64,000 bases of DNA. Origin: Nematopogon swammerdamellus. Its lineage: Eukaryota > Arthropoda > Insecta > Lepidoptera > Adelidae. How positions within the stretch are numbered: position 1 is the stretch's first letter; each line of letters opens with the position of its first letter. Positions 51,101-60,805 of this stretch are shown here, one piece after another. The notes under the pieces were generated by a model. That model was not told where the DNA came from. It did not search any database and saw nothing but the letters and a program-made list of their open reading frames with translations. A program made the position numbers and the translations under genes. Location: NCBI GenBank assembly GCA_946902875.1, contig OX336351.1:5095142-5159141 (forward strand). The letters run 5' to 3'.

Positions 51101-53388
51101 TTGAAGACACAGTGGTGCGGAATATAATAGGTGCGCTCCGAGCCGGGGGCCTTGGATGGTTCCATGTGACCGCTTTGGAGGTAATCCTTCATGAACGCAT
51201 TGTAGTCCTCCCTCAGTTTTGGGTCTCGAGCCAACCGTCGTTCTAAAGACAACAATCGTCGTAACGCCACTGGCCGCGTGTCAGCGAACGAAGGTTCAGG
51301 TAATTTAAAAGGTAAGGCTACGATGTACCGACCCTGGTCATTACGACAGTGGGACGTCGCAAATATAGACTCGCACATTACATCGTCGGCGCTCAGCGAC
51401 GCCTGGTTTGGTAGCGTTTCGAGTTCCCAGAACTTGCGAATGCTTTGATCAAGGGACGACTCTATGGAGAGCAGGGATTGACATCCAGCAGCGACGTTGC
51501 ATGGGACCCTACCCATGAGTATCCATCCGAGTTTGGTATTTATCGCGGTGGGTTCGTTAAGGGCGCCACTCAACCGATTGCTGAGCAGGATTTCGCAGAA
51601 TATTTCGGCGCCGAACAGCGCGTCGATTGATCCGGGATTGGAAAAATTTGGATCTGCAAGCCTTAAGTTTTTTATGTGTTCCCAGGAATCGGCCGACACT
51701 TGAGTGAGGGGTAAGTCTCCACAGATTTTTGGGATCACCAACGCATCGATATCGAAGGTGAAAGATTGATCCAGTCCGCGCACACTACAAGCGACGGAGC
51801 TGGATGCTAGCGACGACGATTGCGCGAGACCATGTACCGGCACGAATGTTCGGGTATGTTTGAGGCCAAGCCGATTGACACACCTACTAGTGAGGAAGTT
51901 TGTTTGACTCCCATTGTCGATCAGTACTCTAATTTGTTGGTAATTGCCGCGAGCATCCAAGATTTCGACAACGGCAGTTGACAGCAGTACGGTTGTGTGC
52001 AAATTGGTCGTGCTCGCAAGTGCATTGACAGCCTGCGAGGAAGACGCCTCTGGTGCAGCTGACAATACCGCTTGAGTTACATCATAGGGGGGCTCTCGGC
52101 TCACTGACGATCCCTCGACAACAGCCAGATTTTCAGTCGGATTTTCGAAGTGCAATAAGGTATGGTGGGTTTGATGACATTTCCTACAACGAAATTTTGA
52201 CTTGCAGTTCTTAAGCACGTGATTGACACGTAGACAATTGATACACAACGAGTGTCGCTTTACGAAGTCGTAACGAGATTGGGGGGTGCGGGCCCCAAAA
52301 GTTGGGCAATCGTGCAGAGGGTGGTCGGCCTGGCACTCCACGCAGAGCGCAGTTCTATCGGAGGTGGCCGAGGCGCTTGCGACGAAAGAGTGTGGTTGTG
52401 ATAGAGAGTTGCGTGTCGATGCATTCGGCCGACTCTCGGCCCGCTTCGTCAACCTCGGCGAAGAAAGGGGTTGTGCGAAGGTGTCAGTCGTCAGCTGAGC
52501 CAGATCCAACGCTCGACACTGTAATTTTACGAACTCTAGGAGGCTGTTGAACGATGGGATGTCCGTGCTGTTGTTCTGTAATTCAAACCTCTGGCGCATG
52601 TCTTTCTCTAACTTGTGAAGCAGAGTGTAAAAGAGGGGGAAGTCCCAATTCTCCACCGGAAGTTTGAGATTCTTCAGCACGGCCAAATTCTCGCTGACTG
52701 TGTCCACTAGACGCCGCAAATCGTCGGGCGAGTTCGACCTCAGCTGAGCGTTCTGTATCTCCTCCCAGTAAGTGAAAGCCAACTTTCTTTTGTTTTGGTA
52801 CCTATCCAGCAACACGCGATACGCTTCATCGTAGTTGTCCTCAGATATCGGGAAGCCCTTTATTAGGCGTAGGGGTTCCTGCGACAGACATGAGATTAGA
52901 TAATGAAAACGCTCGATATTGCTAAGGGATTTGTTTCGATGCACCAGAGTGTCAAACATATCGTGAAACGTTTGCCATGATTTTATGTCACCATCGAAGT
53001 TAATTAGATTTATTTTTGGGAGTCGAACGTTGGCCCTATTTTCGCGCTGTGTCGTATCGGAACTGTGGTTAGCTTGCGAATCGGTATCCCCTATCAAATT
53101 GGAGTGAATGTCTAATATTTTGAAATAAGCCTCATCGAACTGTATACGCAACTCGTCCTCCTTGGCCAACTCATCCTCATCTAACTCCTCGGAGATGATT
53201 TTTGTGTGAGTGCCTTCGAACGAAGCGCAGAACACCTCTAGTCGTTTGAACCGAGCGTTGAAATACGACAAGCAAGTAGGATCTTCCAGCGCTCGCTTCG
53301 CAAAATACAAAGTGTCTTCGATTCGTTTGAGTGCCAAGGTACGTTTGGCCTGCAGCGAGCGTAGCGCAGCGGCTTTAGCGGCGGCCAT
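48181..53388 (-). CDS. BEL/Pao Gag-Pol polyprotein, uninterrupted
   Basis: 1735 codons without stop or frameshift, starting MAAAKAAALRSLQAKR. Domains in order with approximate residues: gag (DUF1759-like) 1-330; zinc knuckles 345-420 (CVECQADHPLHDC, CINCLRVNHVLKNC, CRKCHQTHHTLLH); aspartic protease near 486 (VLIDNGSQTNF, DNG in place of the usual DS/TG); reverse transcriptase from about 770 (LRTVFDAS) with active site YMDDIV near 892; RNase H near 1066 (FCDASEAGYG) and 1145 (CWSDSTVTLAW); integrase zinc region 1375-1420 (HFRHLHPG...CVRC) and catalytic D, D, E in VDFAGPF (1448), FSDCGTNF (1511) and GLWEAGVK (1553); C-terminal DUF5641-like LGRVVELHPGKDG near 1695. All the catalytic residues I can check are present. 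A single-frame gag-pol is normal for BEL/Pao. No envelope frame follows. Confidence 0.93.
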   Translation of the reverse strand: MAAAKAAALRSLQAKRTLALKRIEDTLYFAKRALEDPTCLSYFNARFKRLEVFCASFEGTHTKIISEELDEDELAKEDELRIQFDEAYFKILDIHSNLIGDTDSQANHSSDTTQRENRANVRLPKINLINFDGDIKSWQTFHDMFDTLVHRNKSLSNIERFHYLISCLSQEPLRLIKGFPISEDNYDEAYRVLLDRYQNKRKLAFTYWEEIQNAQLRSNSPDDLRRLVDTVSENLAVLKNLKLPVENWDFPLFYTLLHKLEKDMRQRFELQNNSTDIPSFNSLLEFVKLQCRALDLAQLTTDTFAQPLSSPRLTKRAESRPNASTRNSLSQPHSFVASASATSDRTALCVECQADHPLHDCPTFGARTPQSRYDFVKRHSLCINCLRVNHVLKNCKSKFRCRKCHQTHHTLLHFENPTENLAVVEGSSVSREPPYDVTQAVLSAAPEASSSQAVNALASTTNLHTTVLLSTAVVEILDARGNYQQIRVLIDNGSQTNFLTSRCVNRLGLKHTRTFVPVHGLAQSSSLASSSVACSVRGLDQSFTFDIDALVIPKICGDLPLTQVSADSWEHIKNLRLADPNFSNPGSIDALFGAEIFCEILLSNRLSGALNEPTAINTKLGWILMGRVPCNVAAGCQSLLSIESSLDQSIRKFWELETLPNQASLSADDVMCESIFATSHCRNDQGRYIVALPFKLPEPSFADTRPVALRRLLSLERRLARDPKLREDYNAFMKDYLQSGHMEPSKAPGSERTYYIPHHCVFKPESTTTKLRTVFDASAKPSRGPSLNETLLTGPRLQEDIITILLRFRSHKIVFTADVRQMYRQILIAPHHQDYQRILWRFSPSEPIGEFTLRTVTYGMASSSFLAVRTLLQLAKDEGTHKPLASKVLSSDIYMDDIVTGSKSVSEAIQLKNELVDILHKGCFELRKWASNSPDLLKTIDLAHHHSNALSFDSDTSSPIKILGLQWHSDRDTFSFVVNPLSRECTKRVILSELARIFDPLGFLSPLTFTAKCLIQRIWELGLGWDDLAPETIVNKWSQYVSELPSLVSLQIPRSLGCSPTAKVLLCGFCDASEAGYGAVIYFRIEDGDQNVSIRLIVARSKVSPLKRISLPRLELCAAVLLSDLIGFTLRTYTEQVAFDKIFCWSDSTVTLAWIKSPSSRWKTFVANRVSRIQDEVPSLHWHPIRSEHNPADCASRGLTAAELIDHPLWWTGPSWLRLRESAWPVSKCSGGEPNEARSEQRNAVVSLVVSLDKIDDFLERFSKLSTITSIVAYVRRFIHNSRHPANKIEGKPAAVELNEALFILIKRVQSAVFGEEISNIKAGKPIPKHLRKLNPFLDCAGVLRVGGRLSHAALDYDKKHPALLPRQGRLTTLIIEDTHFRHLHPGLQTLSYLLAQNFWILSARRAIRSCLSNCVRCFRVNPKNLQPRMADLPNVRVQQIKPFACVGVDFAGPFATTVIRHRGSRSFKSYICVFVCFATKALHLELVIGLTSEAFLGALRRFIARRGRCNRIFSDCGTNFVGAQTILQPILKEACEREKISFSFNPPASPHFGGLWEAGVKSVKTHLARVVGNQTLTYEEFYTILTQIEALLNSRPLCPLSADPNDLSVLTPGHFLTLEPLTALPESDYTNLNLNRLTRWQLIQRLHQDFWIRWHREYLHTLTQRHKWSDTSSELLCGSLVLVKDELTRPMHWILGRVVELHPGKDGISRVATVKTTNGTLRRPLVKLCPLPNQ

Positions 53389-55048
53389 TACGCTCTAGCG
53401 TGCGTAATAATCAAAATAAACAAGTAACTAACTATCAAGGAATAGTAGGTACCTAAAGTTATTGCAGCAAGTATCAAGTAGCGAAGTAGGTATATATAAC
53501 CATTCGAAGCTATCAAGTATTCTCAGAAATAATAGCTATTTATTAGCAATAATAGTGATATTCTCAGAAATAATGGCTATTAGCAATAATAGTAGTACAA
53601 CACCGTGCAATAATAAAAACAAATAAGGGCTTATCAGAACATCGACAAGTTATTGTTATGCATAGAACTTCCACACAGACCCAGCAATAGACTTAACTAT
53701 CGTGCAAGAGAAGTTCCTATTGAGTAATAAAATTATATGAAATTAATTATTTATTAGTGATGAAATATCAATTAAAAATTATAAATTATTTACTACACTA
53801 TATTATTTTCATGCAATATTTTAATCGAAAATCGAACTTATTTCCTAATTATATGTCTATTAAATTAATTAGGTATCTACACAACCAAGCACAATAATTT
53901 AATAATTCATTGTTTAGGTATAGGTAATTATTAATTAATTAAAATTTTATCGAATAAAGAAGGCGTAAGAGATATTAAAACGAATCAGGGCGACATAGGT
54001 AGGTACCTATTCCTAAATCAACTAGCTATGCAAGCCGACTTGTACCTACTTGTGAACACGGTTCTAAATTATCAACATTCTATATTGCGTGCAATACCTA
54101 TCAGATTAAAGAAACTGCCAACACCAAGCCGGTCAACAAGCCGATAGAAAGATAGAAGCGAAAAAAAACTAGATCCGCACTCAGCGCGGGCGGGCGGGAC
54201 GCAACGCAGCGCGCGCGCTCCGTTTCCTCAGTGTACGTAAACGCACCTATATCTGCTGTCAATGCGTATAGATAGATAGGTAGAAGTGGCAAGACAGCCG
54301 GGCGGCCCGTCGTCGGCCGGCAGTCCGGCACGTAATCGCGGGCGGGACTATATACCTAATGGCATCTCCGGTCCGTCCGGCCGGCTGACTCCGACGACGC
54401 GACTTCGCCTAATTTGGTACCTACCCTACGTTACGTACAAGACCCGAACGGAGAAACCTACTTCGCGATCGCGACCGAGACGCGCCGCTAATTAATTGTA
54501 GACTGGATATGCGAAACGGTACTACTGCCTACCAATAACTAATTTCCTAATGTCGGTAAGTTTTGCTCTGCTTGCCTTGAGTCGACTTTGTATTGTACAT
54601 ATAGCCAAACGCACTTATATGTGTAGGATTATGTAGTAGCCAGTAAATTAAATCATATTCAATTCAATTAAATGGTACATGAATGTGCCTGATACTAATG
54701 TACAAATTACAAGTTATAGTTTCAGACTAAACTATATCTTTATTTGCTATTTTCGACTATTAAATAACCAGACAAATCCAACACTGAGTTTGATTGCCTC
54801 AGATGGAATAAAGTAATTAGATATTTATTAGGTACCTAGGTACCCATTATTTGAATGCAGTGAAAACATAGGCCCAAGATGACATTTCGGTAGGTTAAAT
54901 ACTTGTTAAATAGTATATTTGCGAACTCGATTCTAATTAATTTGTTCAGATGAACAATAGCTTCTAACTACCTACTTGGAATGTTTCTAGCCACAATAAA
55001 TGTTGTAAAGTTGGACTGTAAAATAACTTTATAAATCGACAATATGTT
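53389..55048 (-). other. Long 5' leader of BEL/Pao copy 2
   Basis: 1.66 kb between the primer site and the gag ATG, against about 25 bp between primer site and ATG in copy 1. It is AT-rich except for 54170-54410, which is GC-rich and holds a - strand frame of 76 codons (54101-54331) with a hydrophobic C-terminus but no known domain. It may hold packaging or promoter signals, or DNA acquired by the element. I recognise no repeat in it. Confidence 0.6.
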
Positions 55049-55063
55049 CCGGCCGAAGGTCCA
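55049..55063 (-). promoter_or_regulatory. Probable primer-binding site of BEL/Pao copy 2
   Basis: On the - strand TGGACCTTCGGCCGG starts five bases after the 5' LTR. It resembles the tRNA-Tyr site of copy 1 but differs at the fourth base and lacks one base, so the primer tRNA is not certain. Confidence 0.5.
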
Positions 55064-55068
55064 AATAA

Positions 55069-55610
55069 TGTTACGTATCTCAGGAGGCAACAGGCTTCAA
55101 AGGATCTCGAGCATTACTCACCAGCAGGATCCCTTGGATAGCCGGCGGCTAGCCAGTTGCCGTCCTCCACTCTGGTATGGCACTTGATACACACAGGTTA
55201 AAACGAGTCCATGCGCATGCAATATTTAATTCAATTTCACTAAAAAACACCATGCAGATCGAAACGGTTCAATGTCAATTTACACGAGCGATATTGGTTT
55301 CAGTGCTTGACGATCGATAGCTAATTACAACTGATCTGCTAGCGCGGCGTAGCGGCGATGCGAGGCCGCGGGGTGATGTGCTCGCCGCGAGGGGGAGGGG
55401 GCTCCAAGCAAGCAGTAGCTGTTCGCCGCCGGAGCGCCGTAGATACTCATGCTGTGAAATAACGCATCAAGACCTCTTCCACCCATGAGACCTGAGATAC
55501 CTTGTTGCAATGACCGAAAACGAGGCAACTGTACTATAAACTATCGTGGCTAGTAACAAACTAAAAAATTATGAAACCTACAACTAAACTAAACATACCA
55601 ATACTAAACA
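55069..55610 (-). repeat. 5' LTR of BEL/Pao copy 2
   Basis: 542 bp, TGTTACGTATC to ATACTAAACA as read on the + strand. It carries the 20-bp segment absent from the other LTR. Confidence 0.9.
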
Positions 55611-55690
55611 AGAGTAATCGGTGTTGTGCTGCAGGTACTCGTGTAAATTACAGCATAACACCGACCACCACATTTAGCGGGAGTAGGCTG

Positions 55691-56513
55691 GGATCAGTAG
55701 TTTCCGAGATATGCCCTCTAAAAATCTTTTCCCTTTTTTTTTCAAAACGGTTGAACCGATTAAAAAAAACATTATTTCAGAAAGATAATTTTTTTTACGG
55801 AACGAAACAAATTTCAAGTCGATCCGACCAGTAGTTTAGGAGTTATGGGCATTTATTGATTTTCGAAGCCTTTTTTATAAAGGCTATGACGTCATCAATT
55901 TGTTCATAATTATCATTCATTGACGCCGAGTGACACTTATCACCTGAAACCTGATTTGCAGGGATTGGTTGAGCGGTTCGTGAGATAGTGGTATGCCGAA
56001 AGTACATTAAAAATAACGGTAGATTTTTGAAAATGGCACGGTTAAGACATTACATATGGATTACATGTCAAAAGTTTGAGAACCCCAGCGCTAGGTACTG
56101 CTCCTCCTATTGGGAGAGCGCAGAGTTTGGCAGACTCTATAGAACTGTAACTCCACTGAGGCGCGAATGGAGTTCTGATAGTTGTTAGAAGTAACTCTAA
56201 GAGACCACGGCTGTTGTGGCCCGGAGTTGCTCTCGCTAAATCCTAGATTTTGACGACTTCGTCAGGCTAAATCGCGGTTATAGACCGACTATTTTATAAA
56301 TTGTAGGTATATTTATTGCCTCCATTCTTCACTTACTGTCATCATCCAAACAGCTTGACTGGAAGAAATCACTTACAGTTGATAATTCGGCCTTTGCGCG
56401 CTATTGTTATTTTGTTTTTCTGTGTATTATTCGTACTTCTAATAAAATTGTTCCTTGTCCATGTTTTCTTCATGCATCACCTAGAAGTAGGTTTCTAACG
56501 ATGCCCATGGACA
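55691..56513. other. Unassigned DNA
   Basis: 55725-55860 (AAAACGGTTGAACCGATTAA, TTTCAAGTCGATCCGACCAG, AGTTATGGGC) has the look of common lepidopteran dispersed repeats, but I cannot define its ends. The remainder is unassigned. Confidence 0.35.
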
Positions 56514-56770
56514 TTGTGTGTTGCACGGGGAATGCGATTGATTGTTTGGGTGCCAATCGGCCGGCGCACCAAAGTAGGCGATATTGGACACCGAATGTCT
56601 AAGCTTAAGTGGCAGTGGGCTGGGCACGTCAGCCGAAGATACGGCGACCGTAGGAGTAAACATGCCCTACTTTGGCGGCCGTGGACATGCAGGAAAATGG
56701 AGCCTACTGCCACTTGGGCTTAGCCACCCGGTGTCCAAAGTCGACTACTTTGGTGCGTCGGCGGATTGCC
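56514..56770 (+). pseudogene. RTE LINE C-terminal fragment with an inverted second piece
   Basis: The + strand gives RRTKVGDIGHRMSKLKWQWA then GHVSRRYGD, the RTE C-terminal pattern. The section 56562-56620 (CGCACCAAAGTAGGCG to AAGTGGCAGTGGG) reappears inverted at 56703-56765 (CCTACTGCCACTTGGGCTTA to CTACTTTGGTGCG). The two pieces face each other. Confidence 0.65.
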
Positions 56771-57371
56771 TCGTTACGCACCATACCACGTAGCCATATT
56801 CCCAGCATGGCTCGCTCCATTGCTCGCTGGGCAAATTTCAATCTTTTGACAACAGAGACCGTAATAACCGGGAGGACGCACTGGTCTTTTCATTTTGCGG
56901 AAGGTCAGACATCAGGGCGAATTTAATCTTTCCGAAGGCAGCCCGTCCCAAATACATTCATTATAAATATATTATTATACCTACATAAACACAAGTTTGG
57001 GTATATTTTTTTATAAATCTCCCTGCCGTATGCCGACGAAACCCTAAAACACGAGATCGTAGCTAAACGGAATAAGCAAACGGTATTATGTCAGAAGTTA
57101 ATACTACCACACCGTGTAGACACGTATACAGATGCAGCTATGTATTTACATCGATAACGAGAAATTTAATCGAATGAAGCCCGAGAAGCCTTCAGAATAT
57201 AGACTGTAAATAGATATCCAAGGCTCCGGGAGGTGCAATCAGATCGAAACCAGAGATCACACACATTTATGGCTAGATGGGTCGTTCGATCTGCCCAACA
57301 GGCACTGTCGCCGACGCTGCTCGGGGAAACTTTGTTCCCTCATTCCTTGCCATTCAATCTATCTCCCTAGC
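56771..57371. other. Unassigned DNA
   Basis: No feature recognised. Confidence 0.35.
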
Positions 57372-57693
57372 ACCGTGTGGGGCCGGTACTTTAAAAGAAT
57401 AGCCCCAATGCATCTCTCCCCGTGTATTGGCGCGTGGCGACTAAGGGATATGACTCCCTTCTTATATTACTATGGTGGTAGAGTTTAACCGGCCCGGGTT
57501 GGTACCACCGAACTGAATGAAAGGTCGGTCGAAACGGCTATGAAAATAGTTTGTGTTTTTCGTCCGGTTCAGTGTAGTCGGCACGACCGAAGGGAAGCAC
57601 TGACGTGGCTCCAAGTTCACTCGGTGTTATGGGCTGATATCACGGATGTTGTAGGTGATGTAGCCAACCGTGTCAGTTTCCATAAAAAAAAAA
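57372..57693 (+). repeat. SINE: head 1 plus body A
   Basis: A complete copy of about 322 bp with small changes (GTGTATTGGCGCGTGGCGAC in place of the usual GTATGTCGTAAAAGGCGAC). Confidence 0.85.
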
Positions 57694-57714
57694 CTCGGCG
57701 CAGAGAAGCTGAAC

Positions 57715-57990
57715 ATGGTAGTTGACATTGGGGTTTTGAGGAATAATCGTTTCTCAAAATCGTTCCTCTCTCTCACCGCTAGGTTGTGGGATTTTCTACC
57801 GGCGAGTCGGTTTAGCGATACTTTCAACCTAGGAGTCTTCAAACGTATAAGACGTTTGAAGACTTCCGGGTTGAAAGTAATTGTTTATTGTATAATTTCA
57901 TCCATAGGTAGGTAACCTACGCTTGGACATGTCGAAAATTCCGCCAGTTCTAAATTCAATGCGAAGAAGAACTGACAAACAAACTTCGCA
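57715..57990 (+). pseudogene. LINE ORF2 C-terminus and 3' part
   Basis: NNRFSKSFLSLTARLWDFLP then FNLGVFKRIRRLKTSG. The following DNA (GAAGAAGAACTGACAAAC, AACTTCGCAAGTC) resembles repeat I, linking that repeat to LINE 3' regions. Confidence 0.65.
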
Positions 57991-58690
57991 AGTCACAATG
58001 TTTTGTTAATACCTTATAAGTATTATATTATAGTAACTTACAAATAATTAACCCATACTACAGCTCACAAGAGCATTAATATTTACAGCATAAACATGAA
58101 TACTGAAGAATCTGACCACACTGCCTATTTAAATTACCTATATCTGGTGTATAGTGCCATCGTCAATTTTGATATTTCATATTATATCAAGTCAAATAAA
58201 ACAATTAGTTTACGTTTATTACAAAGAAATGCAATAAGTCATATTAAAAATCAAATGATACAAAGTGTATCGAATTGTCAAAATTTGTTAGTGGGAAAAA
58301 CAGTAGTCAGACTCTTAGATAAAATTGCGGTCAGTTAATGCATCCTTATTACTCTCTAACTCTAACTAATAACTCTTTTCAATTAACATTATTTTAATCC
58401 GTCGTTTAAAATTATTGTCATCTAATTGTTTTATGTTAGGAGACAGTTTATTATAAAATCTAACACTATTACAAATAAAGCTTTTTGTAGTTTTAGCTAA
58501 TCTGTGTTATTAGTTGTACATTATTCTTACCCCGTGTGTCATAGTTATGATTGTCGGAGTTGAGAGAGGAATCATGAATGTATTTTCTGGCATAGCATAT
58601 GTTCTGGTAAACATATGCACTTGGTAAAGTCATGATGATAATGTAATGTGAAAAATGTTAAAGTAAAAAATAATAAGCTGGAAAGACCTT
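57991..58690. other. AT-rich DNA, possible old LINE 3' sequence
   Basis: The frame 58096-58338 (80 codons, DHTAYLNYLYLVYSAIVNFD) has no domain I can name, but 58340-58620 (CGTCGTTTAAAATTATTGTC, TAAAATCTAACACTATTAC) looks like decayed LINE sequence. Confidence 0.35.
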
Positions 58691-58694
58691 GAAT

Positions 58695-58811
58695 ACACCG
58701 CAAATCTGCTGGCACTGTGTCTCACTGAGCTTGGTTTCGCGAGTAACTCTAATCCCTCGGCTATGCCCTCGGCATAGTCACCCACCCATACTGGTTTTAA
58801 AAAAAAAAACC
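58695..58811 (+). repeat. LINE 3' tail fragment
   Basis: CCGCAAATCTGCTGGCAC, GTCTCACTGAGCTTGGTTTC and CACCCATACTGGTTTTAAAA: the TARxWN-type LINE tail on the + strand, ending in A's where repeat E begins. Confidence 0.6.
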
Positions 58812-59167
58812 GGCCATGTGCGAGTCGAACTCGCGCACCGAGGGTTCCGTATCGCCATGTCATGGTCAGCGCCAATCACGCCATCTATGGCGTGTTTATG
58901 AAATGCTTCATATTAGTTAAAATTCATGATTAGTTAAAATGCTTCAAAGTCTTTTCGGTAGATGGCGCGCATACACTTTTTAGTTTGTTCTATTTGAAAC
59001 CCCGTGATTTTTTTTTACTTTTTCTTATTTTTATTATTTGTTATTATATCGGCAATAATAACACATATTCTGTGAAAATTTCAACGGGTTACCTATTACG
59101 GTCCAAGAGATACATACGGACGGCGTAGGCTTAGTAATAGGGTCCCGTACCGGATACGGAAACCTAA
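58812..59167 (-). repeat. Dispersed repeat E, reverse
   Basis: GTGCGAGTCGAACTCGCGCA through GCCATGTCATGGTCAGCG, ATATTCTGTGAAAATTTCAA and GGGTCCCGTACCGGATACGG. It mirrors 40046-40440 with small gaps. Confidence 0.75.
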
Positions 59168-59191
59168 AAAAGAGGTGTGTGTACTTACACC

Positions 59192-59477
59192 ACAGATTAC
59201 TAAATAGTTACTTCGTAACAGATAAATCACTCCATAGAAAAAGTTCCTCCCTTCCGGTTTTAATAGCCTACTGCTTCACGTCGCCAATCGCTGCGTGCGA
59301 AGATGTACCTTAACGATGGAGTGTAAAGTGATTATTGCTTTGCAGCTTCGCCTGTTTATATTCTTCGGCTGGTTTATATTCTTTGGGCAGCCCATAGAAA
59401 TTCACCGCCGCGCCGTCGGTGCGCCGGGCGGTAGGTAGTTATCGCGCGCAAGTACATAGAGTGCGTGAGGCCTGCTT
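59192..59477 (+). mobile_element. MITE F relative with GC-rich extension
   Basis: 59192-59335 matches MITE F (CACAGATTACTAAATAG to GTGTAAAGTGATTATT). 59336-59477 (GCTTTGCAGCTTCGCC, CCGCCGCGCCGTCGGTGCG, GTGCGTGAGGCC) matches the extension at 39636-39775 in inverse. Confidence 0.6.
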
Positions 59478-59509
59478 ACACTGCGCCGCCTCTCCCGATG
59501 CTCGTCAAT

Positions 59510-59706
59510 TACAGATATTCTCTATCTCACGAAGTCAGTTTGGCTATGAAGGTAGTGAGGCATTGTTTTAGTGTGCGTAACCTCGAGAGCGCTCAGTCAC
59601 GATCGCGACACGGTCCACGCACACAACACACACACTAGCGCGCTTATCAGTACACGTCACTACTACAACCAGAGCCAAACGGACTTCGTGAGATAGAACA
59701 TCTGTA
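59510..59706. mobile_element. MITE H, copy 2
   Basis: The ends TACAGATATTCTCTATCTCA and TGAGATAGAACATCTGTA pair over about 34 bp, including CACGAAGTC(A/C)GTTTGGCT. The middle is not palindromic. Confidence 0.65.
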
Positions 59707-59864
59707 CGGGTACTAACGTACTTGACCCTTTTTGAGTACACGCCCAATCTGGTTTGGGTACGTGCGTCTAGGATACTTCGCGACTCCCCCGCACTCACGT
59801 TCGCAAATATTACTTAGACAAAATATAAAATGTATTCGCTCTCTCACTTTTTACACAATATTGC

Positions 59865-60055
59865 CTACCTACATACGCACTCGCTCTTCCACTTACATTC
59901 GCTCCATAAATCTCTTTCGTTATCTTCTTTCGTCTCCTATCATCCATTCTTGACTTGATACGACCAAACCAGCGAAGCCATTCCTTTCTCAAAAACGAAT
60001 ATTTTACCATAGAAAAATACAATCGTACTCGTAACAGTTTTTCATTGACACAAAA
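59865..60055 (-). pseudogene. LINE C-terminal relic, reverse
   Basis: The - strand gives KEWLRWFGRIKSRMDDRRRK, then KITKEIYGANVSGRASA, like the RWxGHxxRMDDxRxxKxIY...GxRxRGRP end of some LINE endonuclease-RT proteins. The glycine-arginine part is decayed. Confidence 0.55.
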
Positions 60056-60105
60056 TTTCTTTGGCCCCTCTGATTCAGCCACCCATAGCGGATTACATAA
60101 AGAAA
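60056..60105 (+). repeat. SINE body B, 3' end
   Basis: GGCCCCTCTGATTCAGCCAC and CCATAGCGGATTACATAAAG, the last 45 bp of body B. Confidence 0.6.
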
Positions 60106-60805
60106 ACATACTTTATTGCTCCAAAGATTAGAACGTTTACATGAGCTGCAAAGGCAAAATTATCAGTTACAGATATTTCTTTTTTTTTTCTTCTTTATGA
60201 AATAGGGTTTTAGCAGACTATGTTAGCCCCATCGTAACTGCTAAACAATCTCTAGCCTCTGAGGGCTAGAGATGCTTGGAAAAATGTAGTGAGTATTTTG
60301 CATTTCTGTTTGATGTTTGATCTAAGCAAAAATTATGGACATCATAAGGTGCACAGAGGACTATAGTTTTCTAAGCCCATTAAAAAATAGTTCCACCGCT
60401 CAGACCTCCTCGTAGTCATACATTCTCTCGAAGGAACCAAGATTACAGCGGGCTACAGACTCGTCTCAACACCTTCAAAGGCGTGAGCATTTAATAAAAA
60501 CTTTCCTCGCGACGAGACGTACGTACCTGCCGCTTTAAAAACGTTATTGAAGTCGACCGGTAGCCGTGTCGTCGTGAGTCGCCCGTTGGAGGCGAATTCT
60601 GTAGCGGTAAATTGAATGGCGAGAAAGTATTTCGAGAAACAATAATATCATATTGTGTTGCAATTGCGTACTCACATTAACACCGAGTAAAATAAGTTTG
60701 AAGAAATATTATTTATCTATGTAAACAAATTTTGTAGTATTAATTTGTTGTTTATTTAAAAATTTTATTTCAAACTTTTCTCACGTGCTAGTGTTCGCCT
60801 TCGTG
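60106..60805. other. Unassigned DNA
   Basis: A local hairpin at about 60250-60272, TCTAGCCTCTGAGGGCTAGA. The rest shows no gene or repeat. Confidence 0.4.

Larger units (their letters stand above)
47627..55610 (-). mobile_element. BEL/Pao LTR retrotransposon, copy 2, with intact polyprotein
   Basis: About 7.98 kb, with LTRs of 522 bp (left) and 542 bp (right), TG...CA ends and a perfect 5-bp target duplication AGAGT at 47622-47626 and 55611-55615. The internal region has a primer-binding-like site, a 1.66-kb leader, one 1735-codon frame and a purine-rich tract. The LTRs seem identical except for one 20-bp indel. It is a different family from copy 1: the LTRs are unrelated and the proteins are only moderately similar. 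It may still be, or recently have been, able to move. Confidence 0.93.
47585..55690 (-). repeat. SINE body C fragment, reverse, split by BEL/Pao copy 2
   Basis: 47585-47626 (ATCCCGACAATCGGGGTAAG then CAGAGT) continues after the BEL element at 55611 as AGAGTAATCGGTGTTGTGCT, then CAGCATAACACCGACCACCA to about 55690. The uninterrupted order is seen at 19205-19290. Confidence 0.8.

Noticed and set aside
58096..58338. 80-codon frame in AT-rich DNA
   Set aside because: No domain recognised and surrounded by LINE-derived sequence; not strong enough to call a gene.
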